The notes: a model not told the origin generated them from the sequence alone. A DNA stretch of 64,000 nt from Pseudomonas alkylphenolica (GCF_000746525.1 NZ_CP009048.1:1791501-1855500), one strand, 5' to 3'; positions 50,418 through 56,690 are shown, counted from the stretch's first letter. Numbers and translations: made by a program.

Positions 50418-50738
50418 ATCGACCTGGTAATAGACGTAGCAGTCGACGCCCTGGGTCTTGAGGGATTCGTGCATGGCGCGAACGCCGGCACTGCGCCGGT
50501 TGCCGATACCTGGCCACGGGGTGTCAAGGTGAATACCTTGCTGGTGATAGCGGCTTTTCTTCTGCACATAACCGGGCAGGGTGGGCAACTGGCTTGCGCG
50601 CAGGCCCGGTACCGGGATTACGACGCGATCGAGGTTGGCGCTGCCGCCATCGTTGTTGCAGGCCGCTGCCGCAACCTTGCCTGCCTCGATGGCGACCTTG
50701 ACCTTCTCCGGCAGGCTGGCCAGCTCTTCTTTCGTCAT
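50415..50738 (-). CDS. Phage protein of unknown function
   Basis: A 107-residue soluble protein with no motif I recognise. It is Ala/Val-rich at the N terminus (a helix) and has basic residues in its middle. A GGAGAG site lies upstream. It belongs to the leftward early block, between the Lar-like and PrtN-like genes. Confidence 0.6.
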   Translation of the reverse strand: MTKEELASLPEKVKVAIEAGKVAAAACNNDGGSANLDRVVIPVPGLRASQLPTLPGYVQKKSRYHQQGIHLDTPWPGIGNRRSAGVRAMHESLKTQGVDCYVYYQVD

Positions 50739-50755
50739 GGCAATAGCTCTCCATG

Positions 50756-50797
50756 CCCGCCTACCGGCAGGCTTGAGTTGTTGTAGGGGGAGGGGTT
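50756..50797 (-). promoter_or_regulatory. Leader module b: C-tract plus hairpin
   Basis: AACCCCTCCCC (50787-50797, read on the minus strand) precedes the stem CCTGCC-GGTA-GGCGGG (50756-50771, one G-T pair) and a GGAGAG ribosome site. Confidence 0.55.
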
Positions 50798-50978
50798 AGG
50801 GCTTCGGCGCGGGCTTAAGCTTGTTCCAGTGCCGCCAGATGTTCTCCTCGGGCACCTTCTTCTGGAGGGTGAAGTCGCAGTCGTTGCAGATCACCCAGCT
50901 GAGGCTGAGGCTTGAGCTGCTGTCGATCTCCAGGTTGTCGCTGCTGCATTGAGGGCACGGTTTCAGTTCGTCACTCAT
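50796..50978 (-). CDS. Lar-like restriction alleviation protein
   Basis: A 60-residue protein with the Lar pattern: LKPCPQC near the N terminus, then VICNDCDF and a terminal WNKL. The four Cys form a zinc-finger-like unit. Lar of the Rac prophage reduces restriction by type I systems, so this protein may protect incoming phage DNA; homology is short, so the function is likely but not certain. Its start overlaps the small membrane ORF by ATGA. Confidence 0.72.
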   Translation of the reverse strand: MSDELKPCPQCSSDNLEIDSSSSLSLSWVICNDCDFTLQKKVPEENIWRHWNKLKPAPKP

Positions 50979-51043
50979 GACCTCGGCCCCTTCCAGATCA
51001 TCCAGGCCATATAGAGCGGGGCGGCGATAGGTAGGAGGATCAT
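50975..51043 (-). CDS. 22-residue membrane peptide, translationally coupled
   Basis: This very small open frame encodes MILLPIAAPLYMAWMIWKG plus PRS, a single hydrophobic helix with a basic tail. Its start overlaps the stop of the gene before it, and its stop overlaps the start of the Lar-like gene, both as ATGA, so it is very likely translated. A GGAGG-like site is not needed. Function unknown; it could be a membrane-active phage peptide. Confidence 0.6.
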   Translation of the reverse strand: MILLPIAAPLYMAWMIWKGPRS

Positions 51044-51291
51044 GGCGTCACCTCTCGCTTTACATCCAAACGCTGCTCACGCATGAAACTAGCCATGTCG
51101 CCCATCTGCTGGACAATTGCATCCTCCTCGGCAGCGATTGACGACGATATTTCCCCCTTTCTCCTGATGCAGTGCCGACAGTCCACGCGGGACCAGTCGC
51201 CAGACAAGTTGCTGGCCTCGCCAAGCCAAGTTCCGCAGACGGCCTGCTCTTCAGAATCATCCTGTGGGTGCGGGGAGTAATGGGTCTTCAT
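51040..51291 (-). CDS. Small Cys-rich phage protein
   Basis: An 83-residue protein with Cys at AVCGT and DCRHC, which could bind a metal ion, and an acidic helical C terminus. No family recognised. ATGA overlaps join it to the genes on either side (51288-51291 and 51040-51043). Confidence 0.6.
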   Translation of the reverse strand: MKTHYSPHPQDDSEEQAVCGTWLGEASNLSGDWSRVDCRHCIRRKGEISSSIAAEEDAIVQQMGDMASFMREQRLDVKREVTP

Positions 51292-51644
51292 GGCGCCACC
51301 CCCTCGGCAGGAAGTAGCTGTGCCGCCATCTCAGCAGCGAGGCCGACAGGCCACCAGTAGCGCGGGCGGTGGTACTCGGGGTAGCTGGACTCGCGCAGGA
51401 CAAGGCCTTTCCGCTCCAGAGCCTTGAATGTGCTGAGCACAGATGCAGCTGAGAGGTCGAGGCGGGCGCCCACCTGGTAGCTCAGCCCTCCAAGCCCAAA
51501 GGCACAGGCCTGATCGCCCCGGGCCAGCTTCTTGCAGTCTTGCTCGTACAGGTACGGGGTTTTCTCCCGGTACCGAAGTACGTTTGCGCGGGACACTTCA
51601 CGCAGAGCACCGAGGATGCGCCGCTGATTGTCGGTCAGTTTCAC
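51288..51644 (-). CDS. Putative winged-helix phage protein
   Basis: A 118-residue protein. The pattern LTDNQRRILGALREV, LDLSAASVLSTFKALERKGLVLRE looks like a winged helix-turn-helix recognition unit, so it may bind DNA. An aromatic stretch (HRPRYWW) follows. It overlaps its neighbours by ATGA on both sides. Confidence 0.6.
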   Translation of the reverse strand: MKLTDNQRRILGALREVSRANVLRYREKTPYLYEQDCKKLARGDQACAFGLGGLSYQVGARLDLSAASVLSTFKALERKGLVLRESSYPEYHRPRYWWPVGLAAEMAAQLLPAEGVAP

Positions 51645-51991
51645 AGCTGATACCTCTCTTCATTCCAGCGCACTGGCGCCATTGCTGGGATAGGGGTGTT
51701 GTCTTGTTCGTGCGGGGAGAGCTGGCGCTCAGCGTGGTGAGCACCGCCAGTTATCCCTTTTTGAGGGTCGCAACCCTTTCCGCAGTCCTCGCTCCAGGCC
51801 ATAGTGCCCGAGCAGTTCGTGAAGTACTTGTTGCCGCCGCTGTCGAGAAAGCGGTAAACGGTGCAGCCTTCAACGGTGAAAAGCTTGTCGACCTGGTAGT
51901 CACCAGCTGCAACGGTTGCGGCTGGTTTTTCAGGCTCACTGCAGCCGGTCAGGGTGGCCAGCAGCAGGAGGCAGAGGGCGAGGCGGGTCAT
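51641..51991 (-). CDS. Phage lipoprotein (DUF4884-like)
   Basis: A 116-residue protein with an N-terminal lipoprotein signal (MTRLALCLLLLATLTGC, Cys17). The mature part has VDKLFTVEGCTVYRFLDSGG and NKYFTNCSG, a Cys-containing beta motif seen in DUF4884 proteins of phages. It may be anchored to the outer membrane and could alter the lysogen surface, which is inference. Overlaps its neighbours by ATGA. Confidence 0.72.
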   Translation of the reverse strand: MTRLALCLLLLATLTGCSEPEKPAATVAAGDYQVDKLFTVEGCTVYRFLDSGGNKYFTNCSGTMAWSEDCGKGCDPQKGITGGAHHAERQLSPHEQDNTPIPAMAPVRWNEERYQL

Positions 51992-52308
51992 GGCTTGAAC
52001 TCGACTGCAGGCGTGATCTTGCGGGCGTAGTCCAGAAGGTCCCGCGACCAGTCCTGACCAACACCATCGTCGAAGGCGAACAACATTCCTCCTAGGGCCC
52101 TGCGAAGGTTCTGCAGATCAGTGACGATCGTTGCGATCACGGCAGGGTCAGCCAGTGACACGTATCGCTCGTCAGTTCGGGGCAGGTCGGCGTCTTCGAC
52201 CATCCCTTTCCAGCCGTGAGAGCGGATCACGTTATCGGCAGCGGCTTTGGCGGCGACGTGCAGGGCATCCAGGTCGATTGAGTCGAGGGCAATCTTTTCA
52301 ACAGGCAC
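51988..52308 (-). CDS. Phage hypothetical protein
   Basis: A 106-residue, acidic, helical soluble protein with no motif I recognise. It starts with AAGGAACAATC upstream and is preceded by leader module c. It lies in an ATGA-linked string with the lipoprotein and winged-helix genes. Confidence 0.55.
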   Translation of the reverse strand: MPVEKIALDSIDLDALHVAAKAAADNVIRSHGWKGMVEDADLPRTDERYVSLADPAVIATIVTDLQNLRRALGGMLFAFDDGVGQDWSRDLLDYARKITPAVEFKP

Positions 52309-52320
52309 GATTGTTCCTTG

Positions 52321-52360
52321 GCCGCCATATAGCGGCTATTCAATAGAGGGGAGAGGGGTT
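52321..52360 (-). promoter_or_regulatory. Leader module c: C-tract plus hairpin
   Basis: On the minus strand AACCCCTCTCCCC (52348-52360) is followed by a stem GCCGC-TATATG-GCGGC (52321-52336), then AAGGAAC. This is the third copy of the module. Confidence 0.55.
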
Positions 52361-52368
52361 AAATCAGA

Positions 52369-52388
52369 AAGAGTACAAGTGTACTCTT
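52369..52388. promoter_or_regulatory. Perfect 20-bp palindrome
   Basis: AAGAGTACA-AG-TGTACTCTT is a perfect palindrome 1 nt after the stop of the leftward 243-residue gene and 60 nt before the next start. It is operator-like; no regulator can be assigned. Confidence 0.5.
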
Positions 52389-52389
52389 G

Positions 52390-53121
52390 TCAGGGTGCGG
52401 CTGAAGTGATGGCCTTGTATTCGGCCAGCAGGTCCTCGGGCACGCCCGATTCGGTGCAGTACTCGACGAAACGATCCATCCACGACTTCTGCGTGGTCAT
52501 CTGGGTGCGAAGGCGCTCCGCTTCATCCTCAAGTTGGATGATTTGGTGTGCACTGTACCGGCACAATTCCAATTCTCCGGCTGCTGCCGGATCAACATCG
52601 AAATGCTGGCGAAGTTCGTCCTCTTTCCAGTGGCTGCCGTAATCTCCGGTGTCGGCGATGGCGTGACTGCCGATGAATTCGTCCAGACCAGTCTCAGCTT
52701 CAAGGTCGAGGATCATCTCGACTGCCTCGGCTCGACCTTGGGCGCGTGCAACCAGGACTTGCTGCTTCAACTGTTCAACCTCGCTATCCCGCGCAGCAAA
52801 CGCCTTGGCACCCTGGTCGGCCATGTCACCGGCGCTGAAGCCGTCGGCGGTTGGTGGGTGGCGGTAGACAGGACTTACCTCGATGCCTTCCGCCCTGAGG
52901 TCGTGCGCATGATCTGGGCAGGCGGTGTATTCCTTCCCGCCTTCGTAGGTCCAGCCCACCGGCTCGCCCTGATTCTGGGCTGCTGGCTGGTCGAGGAGGG
53001 TGCGCATCTTTGAACGAGCCTTGGTTAGAGAGATGTCCCAGTCCTCAGCCAATGACACGGCCAAGTTCCAGGGCACGCTGACCATCTGTTCGGTGTTGCT
53101 GGATCGGTTTTCTGTGGGCAT
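52390..53121 (-). CDS. Phage hypothetical protein with central coiled coil
   Basis: A 243-residue acidic protein. The ATG at 53121 has GAGG upstream; the open frame to 53310 has no ribosome site. The middle region (SEVEQLKQQVLVARAQGRAEAVEMILDLE) is a likely coiled coil, and the C terminus has a second one (LEDEAERLRTQM). The N-terminal 80 residues contain a short GEPVGWTYEGGKEYTACPD segment seen in other phage early proteins. Function unknown. It is the first gene left of the DGR. Confidence 0.62.
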   Translation of the reverse strand: MPTENRSSNTEQMVSVPWNLAVSLAEDWDISLTKARSKMRTLLDQPAAQNQGEPVGWTYEGGKEYTACPDHAHDLRAEGIEVSPVYRHPPTADGFSAGDMADQGAKAFAARDSEVEQLKQQVLVARAQGRAEAVEMILDLEAETGLDEFIGSHAIADTGDYGSHWKEDELRQHFDVDPAAAGELELCRYSAHQIIQLEDEAERLRTQMTTQKSWMDRFVEYCTESGVPEDLLAEYKAITSAAP

Positions 53122-53200
53122 GGGTATACCTCGCCGGAGTGGCGCTAGTTGGTGAAGTGGTCTATCACTTGAAGTCCGATACGACCTGATGGAGGTCGCC

Positions 53201-53389
53201 ATGACATTGCAAAGCGATACCGAAGCCCTTGCCTCGATCGAGGAAGAGGCAGAAGCAATGCTGAAGAAGATCGGGCTTCCGGACGACCAGCTGAAGAAAG
53301 AGGTGGTCATCTGCCTGCGTCAGATCATTGCCATCGCCCGGTACAGGTCAGGCCTGGGATTGGGTGAGGGTGCGCCGCGCATTGGGTGA
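53201..53389 (+). CDS. Small plus-strand phage gene beside the DGR
   Basis: A 62-residue acidic helical protein on the strand opposite to the surrounding block. The ATG at 53201 has a strong GGAGG site. It ends 6 nt from the 3' end of the reverse transcriptase gene. No homologue recognised; it may be a moron-type gene with its own promoter. Confidence 0.6.
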   Translation: MTLQSDTEALASIEEEAEAMLKKIGLPDDQLKKEVVICLRQIIAIARYRSGLGLGEGAPRIG

Positions 53390-53394
53390 TAGCG

Positions 53395-54549
53395 CTATCG
53401 TTTCGGGTAGGTCTGCGTCAGCGCGCCGTTGACCACATGCCCGCGGCGCAACACCAGCTTGGCAAGCTCCGCCCGGTCCTTCTGGCTGTGGCTGGCCTGG
53501 GTGAGCAGGCCGAAGTAGCTGTTGGCGGTCTCGCGGAGCTGCTCGGCTGGCGCTGCAGCGGCGCGCTTCATGGCCTGGGCCACTGACCGCTTCCGAGTTG
53601 TGCGCCGCCACGGCTTGATCACATGTCCGACGAAGTCAACGCCCCGGTCAATCGGCTGCAGGATGGTCTTCTTCGGGTTTAGTCGGGCGCCGAGCTTCGG
53701 CAGGAAGGCTTCGATCTCGGCCTTCCAGGCGTTCAGTTGCTGCGACGATTCATGCAGCAGCACGAAGTCGTCGACATAGCGCACGTAGTGTTTGACCCCG
53801 AGCCGGTGCTTGCAGAACTGGTCGAGGGCGTCGAGGTAGACATTGGCGAAGAACTGCGACGACAGGTTGCCGATCGGCAGTCCCAGGTGCGCAGGCTGCG
53901 CGGTCAGGCGCTTGTGCTGCGGCACCCGGTTGAACAGGTGCGCCGGGCTGCGGATCTGGTAGTTCTCGCGGGGATCATGCATCAGCAGCTGCAGGCCCAG
54001 GGCCTGCCACCATGGCTCAGCGAGCCTGGCCGACAACTGGCTGGCCAGCACGCGCTTGTCGATGGCGACGAAGAAGTTGGCCAGGTCGCACTTCAGGTAG
54101 AAGGCAGGCTTCGACCAGTTTTGCGTCTGGCTGCGGATCTTCGCCTCAAGGCGCTTTGCGGCGTACAGCGTGCCGCGCTCTCGGATACAGGCGCAACTGT
54201 CCGCTATGAAGCTGCGCTCGATGCCGGGGCCGATGTGGTTGTACAGCAGGTGGTGCACGATGCGGTCGCGGAAGTCGGCGGCCCACACCTCGCGGGGCTT
54301 GGGCCGGGTGACCACGAAGCAGATAGAGCGGCCTGGCCGGTATTGGCCGGTGACTAGGTCGCGATGGAGCGCCGTCAGGTTCTGCTCCAGAGCCATTTCG
54401 AAAGCCAGCGCGCTGGCGCTGTTGCGTTTGGAGCGCCGGCAGTCGTAATAAGCTTGGACCAGATCGCTGAACGGGTAGGGCGTTGAAGCTGCGGACGGGG
54501 CGGACGCGGAGCTCGTTGTTCTTGTCGTTGTTGTTCTGATTGCCATCAT
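53395..54549 (-). CDS. DGR reverse transcriptase
   Basis: A 384-residue reverse transcriptase of diversity-generating retroelements. The N-terminal part DLVQAYYDCRRSKRNSASA and the catalytic motifs are present: motif A YLKCDLANFF (Asp155), motif C YVRYVDDFVLL (YVDD at 258-261), and the DGR-specific motif 4 LPIGNLSSQ (226-232, with SQ in place of QG). It makes mutagenised cDNA of TR. The first in-frame start after a stop codon is an ATG ATG inside TR, so its first ~20 residues are encoded by the template repeat. Leftward partner of avd. Confidence 0.93.
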   Translation of the reverse strand: MMAIRTTTTRTTSSASAPSAASTPYPFSDLVQAYYDCRRSKRNSASALAFEMALEQNLTALHRDLVTGQYRPGRSICFVVTRPKPREVWAADFRDRIVHHLLYNHIGPGIERSFIADSCACIRERGTLYAAKRLEAKIRSQTQNWSKPAFYLKCDLANFFVAIDKRVLASQLSARLAEPWWQALGLQLLMHDPRENYQIRSPAHLFNRVPQHKRLTAQPAHLGLPIGNLSSQFFANVYLDALDQFCKHRLGVKHYVRYVDDFVLLHESSQQLNAWKAEIEAFLPKLGARLNPKKTILQPIDRGVDFVGHVIKPWRRTTRKRSVAQAMKRAAAAPAEQLRETANSYFGLLTQASHSQKDRAELAKLVLRRGHVVNGALTQTYPKR

Positions 54550-54589
54550 CGAAGTTCATGTTGAATGCGTTGTTGGCGGAGCGCTGCGA
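54489..54589 (-). repeat. DGR template repeat (TR)
   Basis: A 101-nt template. On the minus strand it runs from TCGCAGCGCTCCGCC through many AAC codons to CCGTCCGCAG. It contains 31 adenines, most in AAC codons. VR2 (101 nt) and VR1 (103 nt) match it apart from substitutions at adenines and a 2-nt insertion. Its last 26 nt (GAGCTCCGCG... to CGCAG) are identical in all three copies. There is no promoter or hairpin after its 3' end. The reverse transcriptase start lies inside it. Confidence 0.95.
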
Positions 54590-54751
54590 CCTGTCGTGCT
54601 ATCTACGTCGGCCCGCCGAATCTTCAGCGAGCAAACTGCGCTGGACCTACACGGACGCTTTAGACCGGCGGTATCCAGGGTGCGCATGGCGGTGACCAAA
54701 GGTCAGCGGCACGACCAGGTTCAATTCGCACAGACCAGAAAGCCGTAACTC

Positions 54752-55108
54752 TCAGGTAGCGGGCGCGGTTGGGGTGGAGCGTTTCCAGGCGTTGGCCTGC
54801 TTGCCGATAGAAGTGGTGATCTCCATCGTTTTGGCGTGCTGCGGCACGCTGATGAATCGACTTTCCTTGAACAGCCGCATCAGGAATTCGATCACCTGGA
54901 CCTTCTCGACCAGTCGTGTCAGGTGCGGGCGCTTGTCCTGCGTGGCATTGGCCCGGGCGATGAGCATCAGCACATCGATGCATTCATCGATAACCCGCTT
55001 GCCGAGTGATTGCTTCAGGTCGCGCGGAATGTTCCGAGTCAGGTTCGTGGCCATTTGCAGCAGGCCAAGCGAAGACTTGTAGATCGATAGATCGGTGTGC
55101 ATTGCCAC
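54752..55108 (-). CDS. avd: DGR accessory variability determinant (Avd)
   Basis: A 118-residue basic four-helix protein: YKSSLGLLQMATNLTRNIPRDLKQSLG, CIDVLMLIARANATQ, LVEKVQVIEFLMRLFKES, and a C-terminal GKQANAWKRS. This fits the bAvd fold, which forms a pentameric barrel that binds nucleic acid and the reverse transcriptase. Its place between target gene 1 and TR is the canonical one. The GTG at 55108 has AAGGAGG upstream; an ATG at 55102 is an alternative. Confidence 0.9.
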   Translation of the reverse strand: MAMHTDLSIYKSSLGLLQMATNLTRNIPRDLKQSLGKRVIDECIDVLMLIARANATQDKRPHLTRLVEKVQVIEFLMRLFKESRFISVPQHAKTMEITTSIGKQANAWKRSTPTAPAT

Positions 55109-55779
55109 AACAGTGCTCCTCCTTGAGCAACCGGCCGCGAGCGGCCGGATTGAATAAGCGAATTAATCGATAAGCGACCTGCGGACGGGGCGGACGCGGA
55201 GCTCGTCGCCCTCTTGCCGAGGTCGTCCTGATAGCCATCACCGAAGTACAAGTAGAATGCGCTGCCGGCGGAGCGCTGCGAAGATGACCAGTACCAGCGC
55301 GCCTGGAAGGCTTCAGGTTCGCCCTCGGCAAAGCCCGGCACCTGGGTCTTGGCTGGCGACTCTTCGGTATACAGCAGGCCCACCGGCAGGCTGTTGGGGT
55401 TGTCGCCGTCACGGTTCCAGCAGTAGTTCTCACGGCTGGTCGGCTTGAAGTGGCGGTACTGCAGCTCCTGCACGTCGCGGGCTGGGATTGCCCAGTCAGT
55501 GAAGCCGCCGACTTCCAGGGCCAGAACCTGCTGTGCCAGCTCGCTGCCGGACGCGGCCATGGCCTCCGTGTTGGCGCGGCTATCGGTGAAGCTGTCGGCG
55601 CCGTCGATCTTGACGCCGCATTCACCCCACTCACCGACCAGCTCATGCTCGGCACCGGCGGTGATGTTGGCGTAGCGCTGACCGTTCTCGACGGTGATGC
55701 CGGAGAAGAAGCCGCCACCGAAGGGCTCGCCGATCTCGGGAAACTGAATTGCAGGTGCCACTTTCTCTACTGCGCTCAT
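55039..55779 (-). CDS. DGR target gene 1 (frameshifted in VR1)
   Basis: As it stands this frame encodes 246 residues. Residues 1-170 fit the DUF1566/C-type-lectin-like fold of DGR targets (FGGGFFSGITVENGQRYANI, GGFTDWAIPARDVQELQ, WYWSSSQRS). VR1 starts at codon 167 (Ser). After residue 189, a 2-nt GG insertion shifts the frame, so the usual ending ELRVRPVRR is lost and a random tail runs to 55039, over the avd start. Without the insertion it would end at 55163 (204 residues). AAAGGAG precedes the ATG. Most likely a phage-encoded adhesin or ligand-binding protein. Confidence 0.85.
   Translation of the reverse strand: MSAVEKVAPAIQFPEIGEPFGGGFFSGITVENGQRYANITAGAEHELVGEWGECGVKIDGADSFTDSRANTEAMAASGSELAQQVLALEVGGFTDWAIPARDVQELQYRHFKPTSRENYCWNRDGDNPNSLPVGLLYTEESPAKTQVPGFAEGEPEAFQARWYWSSSQRSAGSAFYLYFGDGYQDDLGKRATSSASAPSAGRLSINSLIQSGRSRPVAQGGALLWQCTPIYRSTSLRLACCKWPRT
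55131..55148. other. Hairpin/cruciform after VR1
   Basis: CCGGCCGC-GA-GCGGCCGG is a perfect 8-bp inverted repeat with a 2-nt loop (or seven pairs with a CGAG tetraloop). It lies 30 nt beyond the 3' end of VR1. DGRs are known to need such hairpin/cruciform structures downstream of VR for efficient homing. Confidence 0.75.
55179..55281 (-). repeat. DGR variable repeat VR1
   Basis: A 103-nt copy of TR at the end of target gene 1. Compared with TR it has 15 substitutions, all at TR adenines, and a GG insertion in the codon corresponding to the TR AAC that follows AAG. The 26-nt 3' end is identical to TR. Confidence 0.95.
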
Positions 55780-55809
55780 GTGTTGCTCCTTTCTGAAGGC
55801 AACAAAAAA

Positions 55810-55828
55810 GGCGCTGATGCGCCCCTGT
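55810..55828 (-). terminator. Hairpin/terminator after VR2 between the two targets
   Basis: The stem GGCGC-ATCA-GCGCC (55810-55823), followed by TTTTTTGTT on the minus strand, is a rho-independent terminator. It lies 35 nt beyond VR2, so it may also be the structure that directs homing. Confidence 0.75.
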
Positions 55829-55844
55829 TCGAATGAATGAAGGA

Positions 55845-56450
55845 TTAAATGAATAACCTGCGGACGGGGCGGACGCGGAGCTCGCTGTACTTGACGATGC
55901 TGTCCTGAAAGCCAGCAACGAAGGTCATGAAGAACGCGCCGTAGGCGGAGCGCTGCGAACTCGACCAGTAGTAGCAGTCCTGGGCGAACACCTCAGGGCA
56001 GTTCACCCAGCCCTGGCAGAGCTCGGCTGCTGCGGGCAGATAGAAGTCATGGTGACCATCAGCCTGGTGCTCGGCGCAGGCATTGGCGGCCGGGTGTTCG
56101 GTTTCTTCGTTACACAGCCATTCGGTATTGGCCTTGCCGTCGGTCTTGCTGGTCGCCTTCGACTCTTCCCGGTAGCCGCCCCAGGCGCGGTCGCCGATGT
56201 CCTTGGCGGCGATGATCAGGTAGTGCTCCGGCACGTCTCCGCGAGCAGCAACCAGGCCGGCGTTGATGCCACCCTGGCCCGGCCATGGCTGGCCGACAGC
56301 AGGGATGCCAGTCTGAACAATCGGCTGAACATTGGCCGCTGGCGGCAGCGCCTGAGCAAACACGCTGGCGATTGCCAGCTTCGCCAAGGATGCTGACGGC
56401 ATTTTGATCGTGGTGTCACCGTGCTTCAGGGTGATCATTTCTGGTTTCAT
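55845..56450 (-). CDS. DGR target gene 2 (in frame)
   Basis: A 201-residue protein. Residues 1-160 include an acidic, Ala-rich N terminus and a YLPAAAELCQGWVNCPEVF segment typical of the C-type-lectin/FGE-like fold. The C terminus is YWSSSQRS then the variable residues and ELRVRPVRR, the classic ending of DGR targets. Variable codons are residues 170-189. No signal peptide is seen. It has AGGAACAATC upstream. It and target 1 share the same architecture but differ in the N-terminal part, so they are likely two separate displayed ligand binders. Confidence 0.9.
   Translation of the reverse strand: MKPEMITLKHGDTTIKMPSASLAKLAIASVFAQALPPAANVQPIVQTGIPAVGQPWPGQGGINAGLVAARGDVPEHYLIIAAKDIGDRAWGGYREESKATSKTDGKANTEWLCNEETEHPAANACAEHQADGHHDFYLPAAAELCQGWVNCPEVFAQDCYYWSSSQRSAYGAFFMTFVAGFQDSIVKYSELRVRPVRRLFI
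55858..55958 (-). repeat. DGR variable repeat VR2
   Basis: A 101-nt copy of TR at the 3' end of target gene 2. It differs from TR by 17 substitutions, all at TR adenines, with no other change. The frame matches TR and the protein ends ELRVRPVRRLFI. Confidence 0.97.
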
Positions 56451-56501
56451 GATTGTTCCTCAGGGTGGTGCCGCCCTCCGTGGCCGGGCGCGGCATGGTG
56501 G

Positions 56502-56690
56502 TTACTTGAGGATTGCGCTGGCGCAGGCCTGTATTTCGATCCAGAGCGCCGACGAAGGCCGTGCCTCGTACTTGACGAGAGCCTTGGCGATGCGCACGGC
56601 CAGATCTTCCTTGCTACCGGTTGGCATTGGCGGCGATTGATGGGCAACTTGGATAGGCAGGTCGAACTGGCCCGGAAGGTCGACTCTCAT
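56502..56690 (-). CDS. Phage hypothetical protein
   Basis: A 62-residue protein starting at the ATG at 56690, which has a GAGGAG site upstream; a start at 56717 is possible. It has a basic helical middle (KEDLAVRIAKALVKYEARPSS). No family is recognised. It lies just before target gene 2. Confidence 0.6.
   Translation of the reverse strand: MRVDLPGQFDLPIQVAHQSPPMPTGSKEDLAVRIAKALVKYEARPSSALWIEIQACASAILK

Noticed and set aside
54146-54559. Short open frame starting in TR in the target frame
   Set aside because: It is TR read in the target frame continuing through the RT gene; the RT frame has all conserved motifs, so this is not a separate gene. It was useful only to identify the TR frame.
54660-54983. 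Open frame of 107 codons overlapping avd
   Set aside because: Out of frame with avd and without a ribosome site; avd has the family pattern.
55039-55160. The C-terminal extension of target gene 1
   Set aside because: It arises only from the 2-nt insertion and overlaps avd; it has no similarity to DGR targets and is not considered a real domain.
55643-55918. Open frame across the VR2 region in another frame
   Set aside because: Shadow of target 2 in a different frame; the target frame has the conserved YWSSSQRS and VRPVRR.
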